DNA from: Brevundimonas sp. EYE_349
Lineage (GTDB): Bacteria; Pseudomonadota; Alphaproteobacteria; Caulobacterales; Caulobacteraceae
NCBI RefSeq assembly: GCF_023147505.1
Contig: NZ_JAHXPB010000005.1
Location: 124,001 to 188,000 of the forward strand
DNA length: 64,000 bases
Direction: 5' to 3'
Both the position numbers and the translations under genes were made by a program. The stretch's first letter is position 1, and each line of letters starts with the position of its first letter. Below, piece after piece: positions 34,518 through 43,315 of this stretch. Below the pieces are notes generated by a model that was not told the DNA's origin, searched no databases, and saw only the letters and a program-made list of their open reading frames with translations.

Positions 34518-35527
34518 GCCTGTCCCGTATTGCCCCCACCCGCCGCCTGATGGCGGCGGCCGGCGCCGCCGTGATGATCCTGGGCCTGGCCGCGTGCGGC
34601 GGCGGCGACAAGACGGCTGCGGGCGGCGCGCCCACGGAGCTGACCTTCTCGATCCTGTCGGCGGAAGGCCAGGCGTCGGCCGGCCCGCTGTGGCAGCCGC
34701 TGCTGGACGACATGTCCAAGGCCGTCGGCGTTCCGGTAAAGCCCTATTTCGGCTCGAACTACACGGTTCTGGTCGAGGCCATGCGCGGCAACCACACCCA
34801 GGTCGGCTGGTTCTCGGCCAAGCCCGAGGTGGAGGCCATCGACCGCGCCAAGGCCGAAGTCATCGCCCGCACCGTCAACCGCGAGGGTCTGGACAGCTAT
34901 CAGTCGACCCTGATCGTCAAGAAGGGGTCTGGCATCACGCTGGACAAGGTCCTGGCGTGCGGCAAGCAGTACAACTTCGGCATCGGCGACGCCCAGTCGA
35001 CGTCCGGCACCCTGGCGCCCCTCACCTTCCTGTTCAATCCGCGCGGCGTGGTCCCCAGCCAGTGCTTCAAGACGGTGCGTTCGGCCAACCACCAGGCCAA
35101 CGCCTTCGGCGTGGCGACCGGCGTGATCGACGTGGCCACCTCCAACAGCGTCAACACCCTGTTCATGCGTAAGGAGAACCCGCAGCTGGCCGCCCAGATC
35201 GAGGACATCTGGACCTCGCCCCCCATCCCCGAAAGCGGCATCGTCGTGCGCGAGGACCTGGACCCGGCGTTGAAGGAAAAGATCCGCAGCTTCTTACTGA
35301 CCTATGGCCAGGGCGAAGGCGCCGAGGCAGAGCGTCAGCGCAAGATCCTGGCGGACCTGGAATATTCGCGCTTCGCGGCCGCCGACGACAGCTATCTGGA
35401 CCCGATCCGCGAGATGATCGCCGACCAGAAGCTGGGCGAGGCCCGCGCCAAGGGCGACACCGCCGGCGCCGCCGCCGCCGAGCGTGAACTGCAACGCCTG
35501 CGCAGCCTGCGCGAGGTCCGTCCTTGA
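34514..35527 (+). CDS. phnD: Phosphonate/phosphate-binding lipoprotein
   Basis: A 337-residue PhnD/PtxB-type binding protein with a lipoprotein signal (LGLAACGGG, lipid Cys28). Core motifs: KPYFGSNYTVLVEAMRG, IGDAQSTSG and NHQANAFGVATGVIDVATSNS, which bind the phospho group. It extends to a Glu/Arg-rich C-terminus typical of the longer alphaproteobacterial forms. Ligand could be a phosphonate or phosphite. Confidence 0.92.
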   Translation: MSLSRIAPTRRLMAAAGAAVMILGLAACGGGDKTAAGGAPTELTFSILSAEGQASAGPLWQPLLDDMSKAVGVPVKPYFGSNYTVLVEAMRGNHTQVGWFSAKPEVEAIDRAKAEVIARTVNREGLDSYQSTLIVKKGSGITLDKVLACGKQYNFGIGDAQSTSGTLAPLTFLFNPRGVVPSQCFKTVRSANHQANAFGVATGVIDVATSNSVNTLFMRKENPQLAAQIEDIWTSPPIPESGIVVREDLDPALKEKIRSFLLTYGQGEGAEAERQRKILADLEYSRFAAADDSYLDPIREMIADQKLGEARAKGDTAGAAAAERELQRLRSLREVRP

Positions 35528-36336
35528 CCGCGACGACGTCTCCCGCCCCGGCCATTCCGGCGGCGCCCAAGAAATCGACCCTGGCCTGGGTCGCCGACAT
35601 CCTGGTCTGGGGCGGCGTCGCGGCCGTCCTGCTCTACAGCATCGACGCGGTGGACCTGGGCAATATCTCGCGCCTGTTCGCGGGCAACGACAGCACCAAA
35701 CTGTTCGTCCACGACCTGCTGCGGCCGGACTTCGCCGACTGGAAGATGTTCGTCGCCAAGATGTGGGAGACGGTCCAGATCGCCCTGTGGGGCACCTTCC
35801 TGGCCGTCCTGCTGGGCATTCCCCTGGGTCTGGCGGCGGCGCGCAACATCGCCCCCGTCTGGATCGTGACGCCGGTGCGCTGGGTGATGAACCTGCTGCG
35901 TTCGGTGCCGGACCTGGTGATCGGCCTGCTGTTCGTGACCGCCGTGGGCCTGGGGCCGCTGGCCGGCGTCCTGGCTATCACCCTGAACACCGCCGGCGTC
36001 CTGGCCAAGCTGTTCTCTGAAGCGGTGGAATCCATCGACAAGGGGCCGGTCGAGGGCGTACGCGCCACCGGCGCCGGCAAGCTGCACGAGATCGTCTGGG
36101 GCGTGCTGCCGCAGGTCGCGCCGCTATGGACGTCGTTTGCGCTGTACCGCTTCGAGTCCAACAGCCGTTCGGCGACGGTGCTGGGCCTGATCGGCGCCGG
36201 GGGCATCGGCCAGGTGCTGTTCGACAGCATGAACGCCTTCGATTTCCGCGCCGTCTCGGCCATCGTGATCGTCGTCGTGGTCGCCGTGACCCTGATCGAC
36301 ACCCTGTCGCAGGTCATGCGTCGCCGCCTGCTGTGA
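35524..36336 (+). CDS. phnE: Phosphonate/phosphate ABC transporter permease
   Basis: A 270-residue permease with about six helices and the EAA-type loop VRATGAGKLHEIVWGVLPQV that contacts PhnC. Start is TTG 35524 overlapping the phnD stop (TTGA). Third gene of phnCDE; only one permease is encoded, so it acts as a homodimer. Confidence 0.92.
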   Translation: MTATTSPAPAIPAAPKKSTLAWVADILVWGGVAAVLLYSIDAVDLGNISRLFAGNDSTKLFVHDLLRPDFADWKMFVAKMWETVQIALWGTFLAVLLGIPLGLAAARNIAPVWIVTPVRWVMNLLRSVPDLVIGLLFVTAVGLGPLAGVLAITLNTAGVLAKLFSEAVESIDKGPVEGVRATGAGKLHEIVWGVLPQVAPLWTSFALYRFESNSRSATVLGLIGAGGIGQVLFDSMNAFDFRAVSAIVIVVVVAVTLIDTLSQVMRRRLL

Positions 36337-36360
36337 CAGGGCGCTGACCGGCGACAAAAA

Positions 36361-36379
36361 CCGTCACAAACCTCTGGTC
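36361..36379 (+). promoter_or_regulatory. Possible Pho box half-site before pstS
   Basis: CCGTCACAAAC followed by CTCTGGTC partly fits the PhoB direct-repeat consensus (CTGTCAT every 11 bp); only the first half is good. It is 38-56 bp before the pstS start. Confidence 0.35.
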
Positions 36380-36416
36380 TAAGCGTCGCGAAATCGAGGC
36401 TCAGGGAGAGCGACTG

Positions 36417-37484
36417 ATGATCCGTTCACTGAAATACGCCGCGGCGGCGACCGCCCTGATGGCCCTGGCGGCCTGCGGCGACGGCGGCGCGGGCGGTTCG
36501 CCATCGGGAACCCGGTCGGGCATCTGGGCGGCAGGGTCGTCCACCGTCTTCCCGTTCGCCACCCGCGTCGCGGAAACCTTCGCCCGCACCTCGGGCGGGG
36601 CTGCGCCCCGCGTCGAATCCCTCGGCACGGGCGGCGGCATTCAGGCCTTCTGCCAGGGCGTCGGCCCCAATACCCCCGACATCGCCAACGCCTCGCGCCA
36701 GATGAAGCAGTCCGAGTTCGATCTGTGCGCCAAGAACGGCGTCAAGGACATCGTCGAGATCAAGATCGGCTTCGACGGCATCGTCATCGCCACCGCCCGT
36801 AACGGCAACGGCTTCAACTTCGAACTGAACGACCTGTACGAAGGTCTGGCCAAGGACGTGCCGGGTCCGAACGGAACCTTCATCGCCAACCCGACCAAGA
36901 CCTGGAACGACGTGAACAAGGGCCTGCCGGTCCAGCGCATCCAGGTCTATGGCCCGCCGCCCACCTCGGGCACGCGCGACGCCTTCCTGGAGCTGGGCAT
37001 GACGCCGGGCGCCAAGCTGGTCCCGGGCGTCAAGGCCATCGAAGGCGACAAGGATCGGTTCGAAGCCATCGCCCACACTCTGCGCGAGGACGGCGCCTGG
37101 ATCGACTCGGGCGAGAACGACAACGCCATCGTCCAGACCCTGACCCGCACGCCGGGCTCGCTGGGCGTGTTCGGCTATTCCTTCCTGGAGCAGAACCTGG
37201 ATACGGTGAAGGCCGAGACCATCGACGGCGTCTCGCCCACCGCCGACACCATCGCCAGCGGCGCATATCCGCTGTCGCGCAGCCTCTACATCTATGTGAA
37301 GAAGGCCCACATCGGCGTGATCCCCGGCCTGCAGCAGTTCGTTCAGGAATTCCTTTCGGAAGGTTCGGCCGGCAAGGGCGGCTATCTGGCCGACCGCGGC
37401 CTGATCCCCCTGCCGGAAGATCAGCTTCTGGCCCAGCGTGCGACCATCGCCGCCATGTCCCCGATGGCGCGTCCCGCCAAATAA
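36417..37484 (+). CDS. pstS: Phosphate-binding lipoprotein PstS
   Basis: A 355-residue periplasmic phosphate receptor. Lipoprotein signal LMALAACGDG (Cys20). The phosphate-binding loops AAGSSTVFPFATRV, ESLGTGGGIQAFCQG and PPPTSGTRDAF are present. AGGGAGAG precedes ATG 36417. No pstCAB or phoU follows; it stands alone after phnCDE, as pstS does in Caulobacter. Confidence 0.93.
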   Translation: MIRSLKYAAAATALMALAACGDGGAGGSPSGTRSGIWAAGSSTVFPFATRVAETFARTSGGAAPRVESLGTGGGIQAFCQGVGPNTPDIANASRQMKQSEFDLCAKNGVKDIVEIKIGFDGIVIATARNGNGFNFELNDLYEGLAKDVPGPNGTFIANPTKTWNDVNKGLPVQRIQVYGPPPTSGTRDAFLELGMTPGAKLVPGVKAIEGDKDRFEAIAHTLREDGAWIDSGENDNAIVQTLTRTPGSLGVFGYSFLEQNLDTVKAETIDGVSPTADTIASGAYPLSRSLYIYVKKAHIGVIPGLQQFVQEFLSEGSAGKGGYLADRGLIPLPEDQLLAQRATIAAMSPMARPAK

Positions 37485-37504
37485 GGTCGGAACCGACCGC
37501 CGTC

Positions 37505-37546
37505 CCGCCCCTTCTTTCGCCGGCCCGCACCGGCTAGAAGGGGCGG
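37505..37546 (+). other. Long hairpin between pstS and galU
   Basis: CCGCCCCTTCT (37505-37515) pairs perfectly with its complement at 37536-37546, with a further GCCGG/CCGGC stem inside. There is no T tract, so it is either a Rho-type end, an mRNA-stabilising hairpin or a galU leader. Confidence 0.5.
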
Positions 37547-37567
37547 CATAGCTGTCAGGATTCATTT

Positions 37568-38446
37568 ATGACCTCCACGCCCACGCGCCTGCGCAAGGCC
37601 GTATTCCCCGTCGCCGGTCTCGGCACGCGGGTTCTTCCCGGCACCAAGACGACGCCGAAGGAACTGCTGAACGTCGTCGACCGCCCCATCCTGTCCTACA
37701 TCGTCGAAGAGGCGCGAGAGGCGGGAATCGAGCATATCGTCTTCGTGACCGGCCGCTCAAAGGAAGCCATCGAGGACTATTTCGACCACCAGATCGAGCT
37801 TGAGGCCCAGTTGGAGGCCAAGGGCAAGACCGAGATCCTGGCGGCCATGAACGCCGAACTGGCGCGCCCCGGCGAAATGAGCTTCACCCGCCAGATGCAA
37901 CCCAAGGGCCTGGGCCACGCCGTCTGGTGCGCGCGCGACATCATCGGCCATGAGCCGTTCGCCGTCGTCCTGCCCGATGTGATCGTGGACGGCAAGCCCG
38001 GCGCCCTGAAGCAGCTCGTCGAAGTCTATGCCGAGACGGGCGGCAATCTGATCGGGGTGGAATCGGTCGATATCGAGCAGGCCCACAAATACGGCATCGT
38101 CGATCCCGCCGTCCGCGAGGGCAATCGCATCGCCATGAAGGGGATGGTCGAAAAGCCCGCCCCGGGCACGGCGCCGTCCAATCTGTCGATCGCGGGCCGC
38201 TACATCTTGCAGCCGGAAATCTTCGACCTGCTGGCGACCCAGGAGCGCGGCGCCGGCAACGAGATCCAGCTGACCGACGCCATGGCGCGGCTGATGCGGA
38301 CGCAGACCTTCACCGCCGTCGAATATGCGGGCGTGACCCACGATTGCGGCGACAAGATCGGCCTGCTTCGCGCCAACGTCGCCCTGGCGCTGAAACGCCC
38401 AGACCTGGGCGAGGCCGCGCGTCAGGCGGTTTCGGCCCTGCTTTAA
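37568..38446 (+). CDS. galU: UTP-glucose-1-phosphate uridylyltransferase
   Basis: A 292-residue nucleotidyltransferase that makes UDP-glucose. The N-terminal nucleotide-binding motif reads PVAGLGTRVLPGTK (usual form [14 protein letters not shown], two conservative differences), followed by PKELLNVVDRPI, QMQPKGLGHAVW, DVIVDGK and GVTHDCGDKIG. UDP-glucose feeds envelope polysaccharides and lipids. Upstream hairpin separates it from pstS. Confidence 0.95.
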   Translation: MTSTPTRLRKAVFPVAGLGTRVLPGTKTTPKELLNVVDRPILSYIVEEAREAGIEHIVFVTGRSKEAIEDYFDHQIELEAQLEAKGKTEILAAMNAELARPGEMSFTRQMQPKGLGHAVWCARDIIGHEPFAVVLPDVIVDGKPGALKQLVEVYAETGGNLIGVESVDIEQAHKYGIVDPAVREGNRIAMKGMVEKPAPGTAPSNLSIAGRYILQPEIFDLLATQERGAGNEIQLTDAMARLMRTQTFTAVEYAGVTHDCGDKIGLLRANVALALKRPDLGEAARQAVSALL

Positions 38447-38522
38447 CCCTGGGGAAGCTTGCGGGGGTTCCGGTTCGCACCGGCCCCTGCTAACCCTCCG
38501 CCAAATCATCAGGAGACGTATC

Positions 38523-39344
38523 ATGGCGACGAGCGAAGGCTGGGACATGCCCACCGGAGACCTCATGAAGGGCAAGAAGGGCCTGATCATGGGGGTCGCG
38601 AACTCCAACTCCATCGCCTGGGGCATCGCCTCGCAACTGGCCACCCAGGGCGCCGAATTGGCCTTCACCTATCTGGGCGAGGGGCTGGAGCGCCGCGTGC
38701 GTCCGCTGGCCGAAAGCGTCGGCGCCAAGCTGTTGATCCAGGCCGACGTCACCGACGACGCCTCGATGGACGCCGCCTTCGCCGAGCTGGAAAAAGAGTT
38801 TGGCACGATCGACTTCGTCGTCCACTCGGTCGCCTTCGCGAACAAGGATGAGCTGAAGGGTTCGTTCGTCGAAAACACCACGCGCGACAGCTTCCTCCTG
38901 GCCCTGAACATCTCGGCCTTCAGCTTCGTGGACGTGGCCAAGCGTTCAGCCAAGCTGATGCCCAACGGCGGCTCAATGATCACCCTGACCTATCTGGGGT
39001 CCGAGCGGGTCATTCCGAACTACAACACCATGGGCGTGGCCAAGGCCGCGCTGGAGGCGGCGACCCGCTATATCGCGCGCGACCTGGGACCGAAGAACAT
39101 CCGAGTCAACGCCATCTCGGCCGGGGCCATGCGCACCCTGTCGCTGGCCGGCATCTCGGGCGGACGCGGCCTGCACTCCAAGTCGGCGCAGTTCTCGCTG
39201 ATCAAGGAAGAGACATCGATGGAGGGCGTCGCGGGCGCGGCCCTGTGGCTGTGCTCGGACCTGGGCCGTTCGACCACGGGCGAAGTCGTCCACGTCGACG
39301 CGGGCTTCCACGCCGTCGGTCTGCCGGAGGATTTCGAGGGCTGA
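38523..39344 (+). CDS. fabI: Enoyl-ACP reductase FabI
   Basis: A 273-residue NADH-dependent reductase of fatty-acid elongation. MGVANSNSIAWGIA binds the cofactor, SVAFANKDELKG follows, and the catalytic Tyr-x6-Lys is in NYNTMGVAKAALEAATRYIA. It is the triclosan-target type. AGGAGACG before ATG is a strong ribosome site, and a terminator follows the gene. Confidence 0.97.
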   Translation: MATSEGWDMPTGDLMKGKKGLIMGVANSNSIAWGIASQLATQGAELAFTYLGEGLERRVRPLAESVGAKLLIQADVTDDASMDAAFAELEKEFGTIDFVVHSVAFANKDELKGSFVENTTRDSFLLALNISAFSFVDVAKRSAKLMPNGGSMITLTYLGSERVIPNYNTMGVAKAALEAATRYIARDLGPKNIRVNAISAGAMRTLSLAGISGGRGLHSKSAQFSLIKEETSMEGVAGAALWLCSDLGRSTTGEVVHVDAGFHAVGLPEDFEG

Positions 39345-39369
39345 TCCCCCCGGATCATGGAACAATCAG

Positions 39370-39399
39370 GGGCCGCCGGCCGATCCGGCGGCCCTTTTT
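39370..39399 (+). terminator. Intrinsic terminator after fabI
   Basis: Perfect 10-bp stem GGGCCGCCGG / CCGGCGGCCC with a five-base loop and five T residues. Confidence 0.92.
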
Positions 39400-39437
39400 G
39401 CTTTCGGGGCGCAACGGCCCCGCTTATCCGTGTGGCC

Positions 39438-40610
39438 ATGAGCGCCTCCGATATCCCGCCCCCCGCCAGCTTCTCCGCCGCCGCCGTGGCCACCGTCGTC
39501 GGATTCGGCGGCACGGTCGCCCTGGTCGTTCAGGCGGGCCAGGTGCTGGGCGCCAGCCCGCCCCAGATCGTTTCGATGGTCACCGCCCTGTGCCTGGGCA
39601 TCGGCCTGCCGGGACTGCTGCTGAGCTGGCGATTAAGGATGCCGGTCGTGCTGGCCTGGTCGACGCCGGGCGCGGCCCTGCTAGCGGCCTCGACGCTGGG
39701 TCTGGGCTGGGCCAACGCCATCGGGGCGTTCTTATTCGCGGCGGTCCTGATGGTGCTGACGGGCCTTTTGCCCGTGCTGGGTCGGCTGGCGCAGAGAATC
39801 CCGGCCTCCGTCGCCTCTGCCATGCTGGCGGGGGTACTGCTGCCCTTCGTGCTGAGGCTGTTCAAGGTTGTGCCGGACGAGATGGGGCTGGCGGTCGGGC
39901 TGCTGGCGATCTTCATCGTCGCAAGGCGGATGTGGCCCGCCTGGGCGTTGCCCGCCGTGCTTTGCGTCGCCTTCGGCGTTCTGGCTTTCAAAGGTCAGAT
40001 CGGCCTGCCGCCGGGAACCGGCCTGTTCGGCGGTCTGACGCCCGTCATGCCCGCCTTTGACTGGAAGGTCGCCGTCAGCCTGGGTCTGCCGCTGTTTCTG
40101 GTCACGCTGGCCTCGCAGAACCTGCCGGGGCTGGTGGTGCTGAAGGCTGCGGGCTACGAGCCGCCCGCCAACCGCCTGATCTTCGCCACCGGCTTGACCA
40201 GCCTGATCGCCGCCCCCTTCGGCGCCCACGGGGTCAATCTGGCGGCCATCACCGCCGCAATCTGCACGGACGCCGACGCCCATCCCGATCCGGCCAAACG
40301 GTGGATGGTCGGCGTCATCTATGGTGGGTTTTATGTGATCGTGGCGCTGTTCGCAGCGCCTCTGGCGGGGCTGTTCATCGCCATGCCGCCTGCCGTTCTG
40401 GCGATCATTACGGGGCTGACCCTGATCGCGGCCCTGACCGGGGCGCTGAGCGCCATGCTGGCCAAGACTGAAGAGCGGGAGGCCGCCGTCCTGACGTTCG
40501 CAGCCACCGGCTCCGGCCTGGCCTTGTTCGGGATCGGCGCAGCCTTTTGGGGACTGGTCGTAGGTTTCGCCGCCCTGGCGGCGATGCGCTGGATCAGACC
40601 GAGGGCCTGA
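39438..40610 (+). CDS. benE: BenE family benzoate/H+ symporter
   Basis: A 390-residue membrane protein with about 12 hydrophobic helices. LSWRLRMPVVLAWSTPGAALLA and FGAHGVNLAAITAAIC are the recognised BenE signatures. It is thought to import aromatic acids with protons; no benzoate degradation genes are adjacent. ATG 39438 is preferred; the earlier frame crosses the fabI terminator. Confidence 0.9.
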   Translation: MSASDIPPPASFSAAAVATVVGFGGTVALVVQAGQVLGASPPQIVSMVTALCLGIGLPGLLLSWRLRMPVVLAWSTPGAALLAASTLGLGWANAIGAFLFAAVLMVLTGLLPVLGRLAQRIPASVASAMLAGVLLPFVLRLFKVVPDEMGLAVGLLAIFIVARRMWPAWALPAVLCVAFGVLAFKGQIGLPPGTGLFGGLTPVMPAFDWKVAVSLGLPLFLVTLASQNLPGLVVLKAAGYEPPANRLIFATGLTSLIAAPFGAHGVNLAAITAAICTDADAHPDPAKRWMVGVIYGGFYVIVALFAAPLAGLFIAMPPAVLAIITGLTLIAALTGALSAMLAKTEEREAAVLTFAATGSGLALFGIGAAFWGLVVGFAALAAMRWIRPRA

Positions 40611-40629
40611 CCCAGCGTCGCTTCGTTCT

Positions 40630-40700
40630 GCGGCCTAACGCGCTTCGCGCTGCTTGAGGCCGCCTCTGTGACCTACCGCGCGTCGCGCTGCTTGAGGCCG
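40630..40700. repeat. Hairpin and duplicated 15-bp unit after benE
   Basis: GCGGCCT (40630-40636) pairs with AGGCCGC (40657-40663). The unit CGCTGCTTGAGGCCG appears twice, about 38 bp apart, just before the end of the DUF3597 gene. It might end transcription of one or both convergent genes but lacks a T tract. Confidence 0.5.
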
Positions 40701-40701
40701 G

Positions 40702-41088
40702 TTAGTCGCGCAGCGAGGCCGGGACCTGGCCGCCGTTTTCAGCCAGCTTCTGCCAGACCGCCTTGGACAGGGCGATGTTCTGCTCGGCCGAGCCGTGCTC
40801 GCCGGCGTGGACATTCAGCTCCTCGGCCAGCTCCTTGCGGGCCGCCAGGCTGGAATCCAGGTCCAGCAGCTTCAGGAGGTCCACGATTGAGGTGCGCCAG
40901 TTGCCGCCGCCGCCCTTTGACGCCGCCAGATCGCTGAGCACCGCCTCGACGTCCACAGGCGGAAGCGCAGGGGTAGCGGCCGGTGCGGCGCCGGGCGCGG
41001 GTTGGGCCGAAGGCGCCGGGGTCTGCTGCGGGGCCGTCTTGGGCTTGTGGCCCGTGATCTTGTTCCAGATCGAAGAGAAGATACCCAT
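40702..41088 (-). CDS. DUF3597 family protein
   Basis: A 128-residue protein. The N-terminus MGIFSSIWNKI is followed by a Pro/Ala-rich linker and the DUF3597 helical domain (VDVEAVLSDLAA, WRTSIVDLLKLLDLDSSLAARKELAEEL and NIALSKAVWQKLAENGG). Function unknown; the domain looks LysM-like or helical in other bacteria. Confidence 0.88.
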   Translation of the reverse strand: MGIFSSIWNKITGHKPKTAPQQTPAPSAQPAPGAAPAATPALPPVDVEAVLSDLAASKGGGGNWRTSIVDLLKLLDLDSSLAARKELAEELNVHAGEHGSAEQNIALSKAVWQKLAENGGQVPASLRD

Positions 41089-41139
41089 TAGTCTCGCTCC
41101 AGTTGATGCCGTCAGATAATGCCCGCCAGCGGCGACGGT

Positions 41140-41841
41140 TCAGTGACGCGCCGGAATCTCCAGTCCGCGCTGCACGGCCGGCCGCGCCAGACCCCGTTCC
41201 AGCCAGGCGGCGACGCGCGGGAAATCCTTGAAGCCCACGATCTCGCCGGCCTCATAGAAGCCGATCAGATTGCGGACCCAGCCCAGGGTGGCGACGTCGG
41301 CGATGGAATAGTCTCCGACAATCCAGTCTCGACCGTCCAGCTGCGTCTCCAGCACGCCCAGCAGACGTCGGCTTTCGGCGACGTAACGGTCGCGCGGGCG
41401 CTTGTCCTCGTAGTCCCTGCCGGCGAAGCGGTGGAAGAAGCCCAGCTGGCCGAACATGGGGCCGACCGCCCCCATCTGGAACATCAGCCACTGGATCGTC
41501 TGATAGCGGGTCGCCGGATCAGCCGAGAGCAACTGCCCGGTCTTCTCCGCCAGATAGATCAGGATGGCGCCGGATTCGAACAGAGCCAGCGGCTGGCCGC
41601 CCGGACCGTCGGGGTCGATGATGGCGGGGATCTTGCCGTTGGGGTTCAGTGACAGAAACTCCGGCCCCCAGGTCTCGTTGGCCGTGATGTCGATCAGGTG
41701 CGGTTCATAGGCCAGGCCGACCTCCTCCAGCATGATCGACACCTTCACCCCGTTTGGCGTGGGCAGGGAATAGAGCTGGATGCGGTCGGGATGCTGGGCC
41801 GGCCAGCGCTGGTTGATCGGGAAGGCGGACAGGTCGGACAT
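41140..41841 (-). CDS. Glutathione S-transferase, Nu-class-like (YfcG/YghU type)
   Basis: A 233-residue thioltransferase. YSLPTPNGVKVSIMLEE starts the thioredoxin fold; LNPNGKIPAIIDPDGPGG and LFESGAILIYLAEKTG form the glutathione site, and WIVGDYSIADVA is the C-terminal signature. ATG 41841 is preferred to an upstream start. These enzymes act as disulfide-bond reductases. Confidence 0.92.
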   Translation of the reverse strand: MSDLSAFPINQRWPAQHPDRIQLYSLPTPNGVKVSIMLEEVGLAYEPHLIDITANETWGPEFLSLNPNGKIPAIIDPDGPGGQPLALFESGAILIYLAEKTGQLLSADPATRYQTIQWLMFQMGAVGPMFGQLGFFHRFAGRDYEDKRPRDRYVAESRRLLGVLETQLDGRDWIVGDYSIADVATLGWVRNLIGFYEAGEIVGFKDFPRVAAWLERGLARPAVQRGLEIPARH

Positions 41842-42003
41842 GGGACGAACCTCTGGCGGTTGAACCTCCCATGTCGGTAGGGCGTCGTGATTTGGCAACT
41901 GCGATGGGCGCCGTTTTGATCGCGGGCTTGTGTCTGGAACCGCGCAGGAGACGGCGCCAGCTTGGCCGTGGCCGACAGTCGGTCAAATCCAGGGAGAGGC
42001 CCG

Positions 42004-42177
42004 ATGGCGCACAAGTTCGAAGTCTATCAGGACAAGGCCGGCGAATACCGCGTCCGCTTCAAATACAATTCCGAGATCATCTTCTCGACCGAGGGTTATT
42101 CCGACAAGTCGGGGGCCAAGCGGGCCATCGAATCGATCAAGAAACACGTCGGCGACGCCCCGGTCGAGGACGCCTAG
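42004..42177 (+). CDS. DUF1508 (YegP-like) small protein
   Basis: 57 residues: KFEVYQDKAGEYRVRFKYNSEIIFSTEGYSD and AIESIKKHV are the DUF1508 repeat. AGGGAGAGG precedes ATG 42004. The last four bases overlap the convergent rimM. Function unknown; relatives are often stress-induced. Confidence 0.92.
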   Translation: MAHKFEVYQDKAGEYRVRFKYNSEIIFSTEGYSDKSGAKRAIESIKKHVGDAPVEDA

Positions 42178-42701
42178 TCGGGCTCCCGCTCGCCCACCTC
42201 GGTCGGCGGCGCCGCCATCAGCCAGCCGTCGGCCAAGTGCAGTTCCGGCGTCGCCTCCTTGGTGAACGGCAGATACCAGGTCGGGCCGCCGGCGGCGGGC
42301 GCGATCTCCAGCATGTCGTCGGCGCCGAAGTTCTGGACCGACTTCACCACGCCCATGACGGCGCCGGCGACGTCGCGGACCTGCACGCCCAGAAGGTCGG
42401 CGAGATAGAATTCGTCCTCGTCCGGCTCGGGGAAGCGGTCGCGGGGGACGTGCAGCTTCAGGCCGCGCAGGGCGTCGGCCTGTTCCTTGGTGGCGATCTC
42501 CTTGGCGCGGCCGACGACGCCGTTCTTGTCGGGCCGGGTCGAGGTCAGGGTCAGGGCCACGGTCCCGTCCGCGCGCAGCAGCGGGCCATAGGCGGTCAGG
42601 GCCAGGGGATCGGCGGTGAAGGCGGTCACGCGCACCTCGCCCCGCACCCCGAAACCACCGCCGACCTGGCCGACGAGGATCAATCTGCTTTCCGTGGTCA
42701 T
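42174..42701 (-). CDS. rimM: 16S rRNA processing protein RimM
   Basis: A 175-residue 30S maturation factor. The N-terminal barrel ILVGQVGGGFGVRGEVRVT and the PRC-barrel region EDEFYLADLLGVQV, LEIAPAAGG and WYLPFTKE are intact. It follows ffh and rpsP on the same strand, but trmD and rplS, which usually follow, are absent; instead a convergent DUF1508 gene ends there. Confidence 0.94.
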   Translation of the reverse strand: MTTESRLILVGQVGGGFGVRGEVRVTAFTADPLALTAYGPLLRADGTVALTLTSTRPDKNGVVGRAKEIATKEQADALRGLKLHVPRDRFPEPDEDEFYLADLLGVQVRDVAGAVMGVVKSVQNFGADDMLEIAPAAGGPTWYLPFTKEATPELHLADGWLMAAPPTEVGEREPD

Positions 42702-42719
42702 GGTCGTCCTTAGCGCATG

Positions 42720-42746
42720 AAAAAGGCGGCGCCGGAAGACGCCGCC
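42720..42746 (-). terminator. Intrinsic terminator/attenuator between rpsP and rimM
   Basis: On the minus strand a 7-bp GGCGGCG/CGCCGCC stem is followed by five T residues. It lies after rpsP and before the rimM start, and would lower rimM expression relative to rpsP. Confidence 0.8.
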
Positions 42747-42770
42747 CTGATCATCGTCAAACCGAAAGGC

Positions 42771-43292
42771 TTAGCCTTCGGCCTTTTCCTCGGTCGCTTC
42801 GGCGGCCGGAGCGTCTTCGGCAGGCGCTTCCTCGGCAGCCGGAGCGTTCTTGGCGGCTTCGGCGGCGGCGGCGGCCTCTTCCTTGGCGCGGGCGGCGGCT
42901 TCAGCGGCCTCGACCTTGGCGGCGGCTTCGGCTTCCAGGCGGTCGGCTTCGCGCTGGGCGCGTTCGGCGGCGCGCTCTTGCGCCTTCTTGCCGGGCTGGG
43001 CCTTGTTCGGGTTGTTGCTTTGCGTCCACTTGACCTTCTGGCCCAGAGTCTCGTCCTGCGACAGGAAGCGCGCGACCCGGTCGGTCGGTTGGGCGCCCTT
43101 GCCGAGCCATTCGGCGATACGTTCGACCTTCAGGGCGACGCGCGGCTGAGCGCCGTCCTTGGGCAGCATCGGGTTGTAGCTGCCGACCTTCTCGATGAAC
43201 TTGCCGTCACGGGGCGAGTGCGAGTCGGCGACGACGATGTGGTAGTAGGGGCGCTTCTTGGCGCCGCCGCGGGCCAGACGAATCTTCAGCAT
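42771..43292 (-). CDS. rpsP: Ribosomal protein bS16 with long Ala/Glu-rich tail
   Basis: The first ~85 residues are normal bS16 ([52 protein letters not shown]). The total is 173 residues, about twice the usual length: the remaining half is a charged Ala/Glu/Lys tail predicted to be helical or disordered. Extended bS16 tails occur in some alphaproteobacteria. Confidence 0.95.
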   Translation of the reverse strand: MLKIRLARGGAKKRPYYHIVVADSHSPRDGKFIEKVGSYNPMLPKDGAQPRVALKVERIAEWLGKGAQPTDRVARFLSQDETLGQKVKWTQSNNPNKAQPGKKAQERAAERAQREADRLEAEAAAKVEAAEAAARAKEEAAAAAEAAKNAPAAEEAPAEDAPAAEATEEKAEG

Positions 43293-43315
43293 TCAAGTCT
43301 CTTTCTAGGAAGTGG

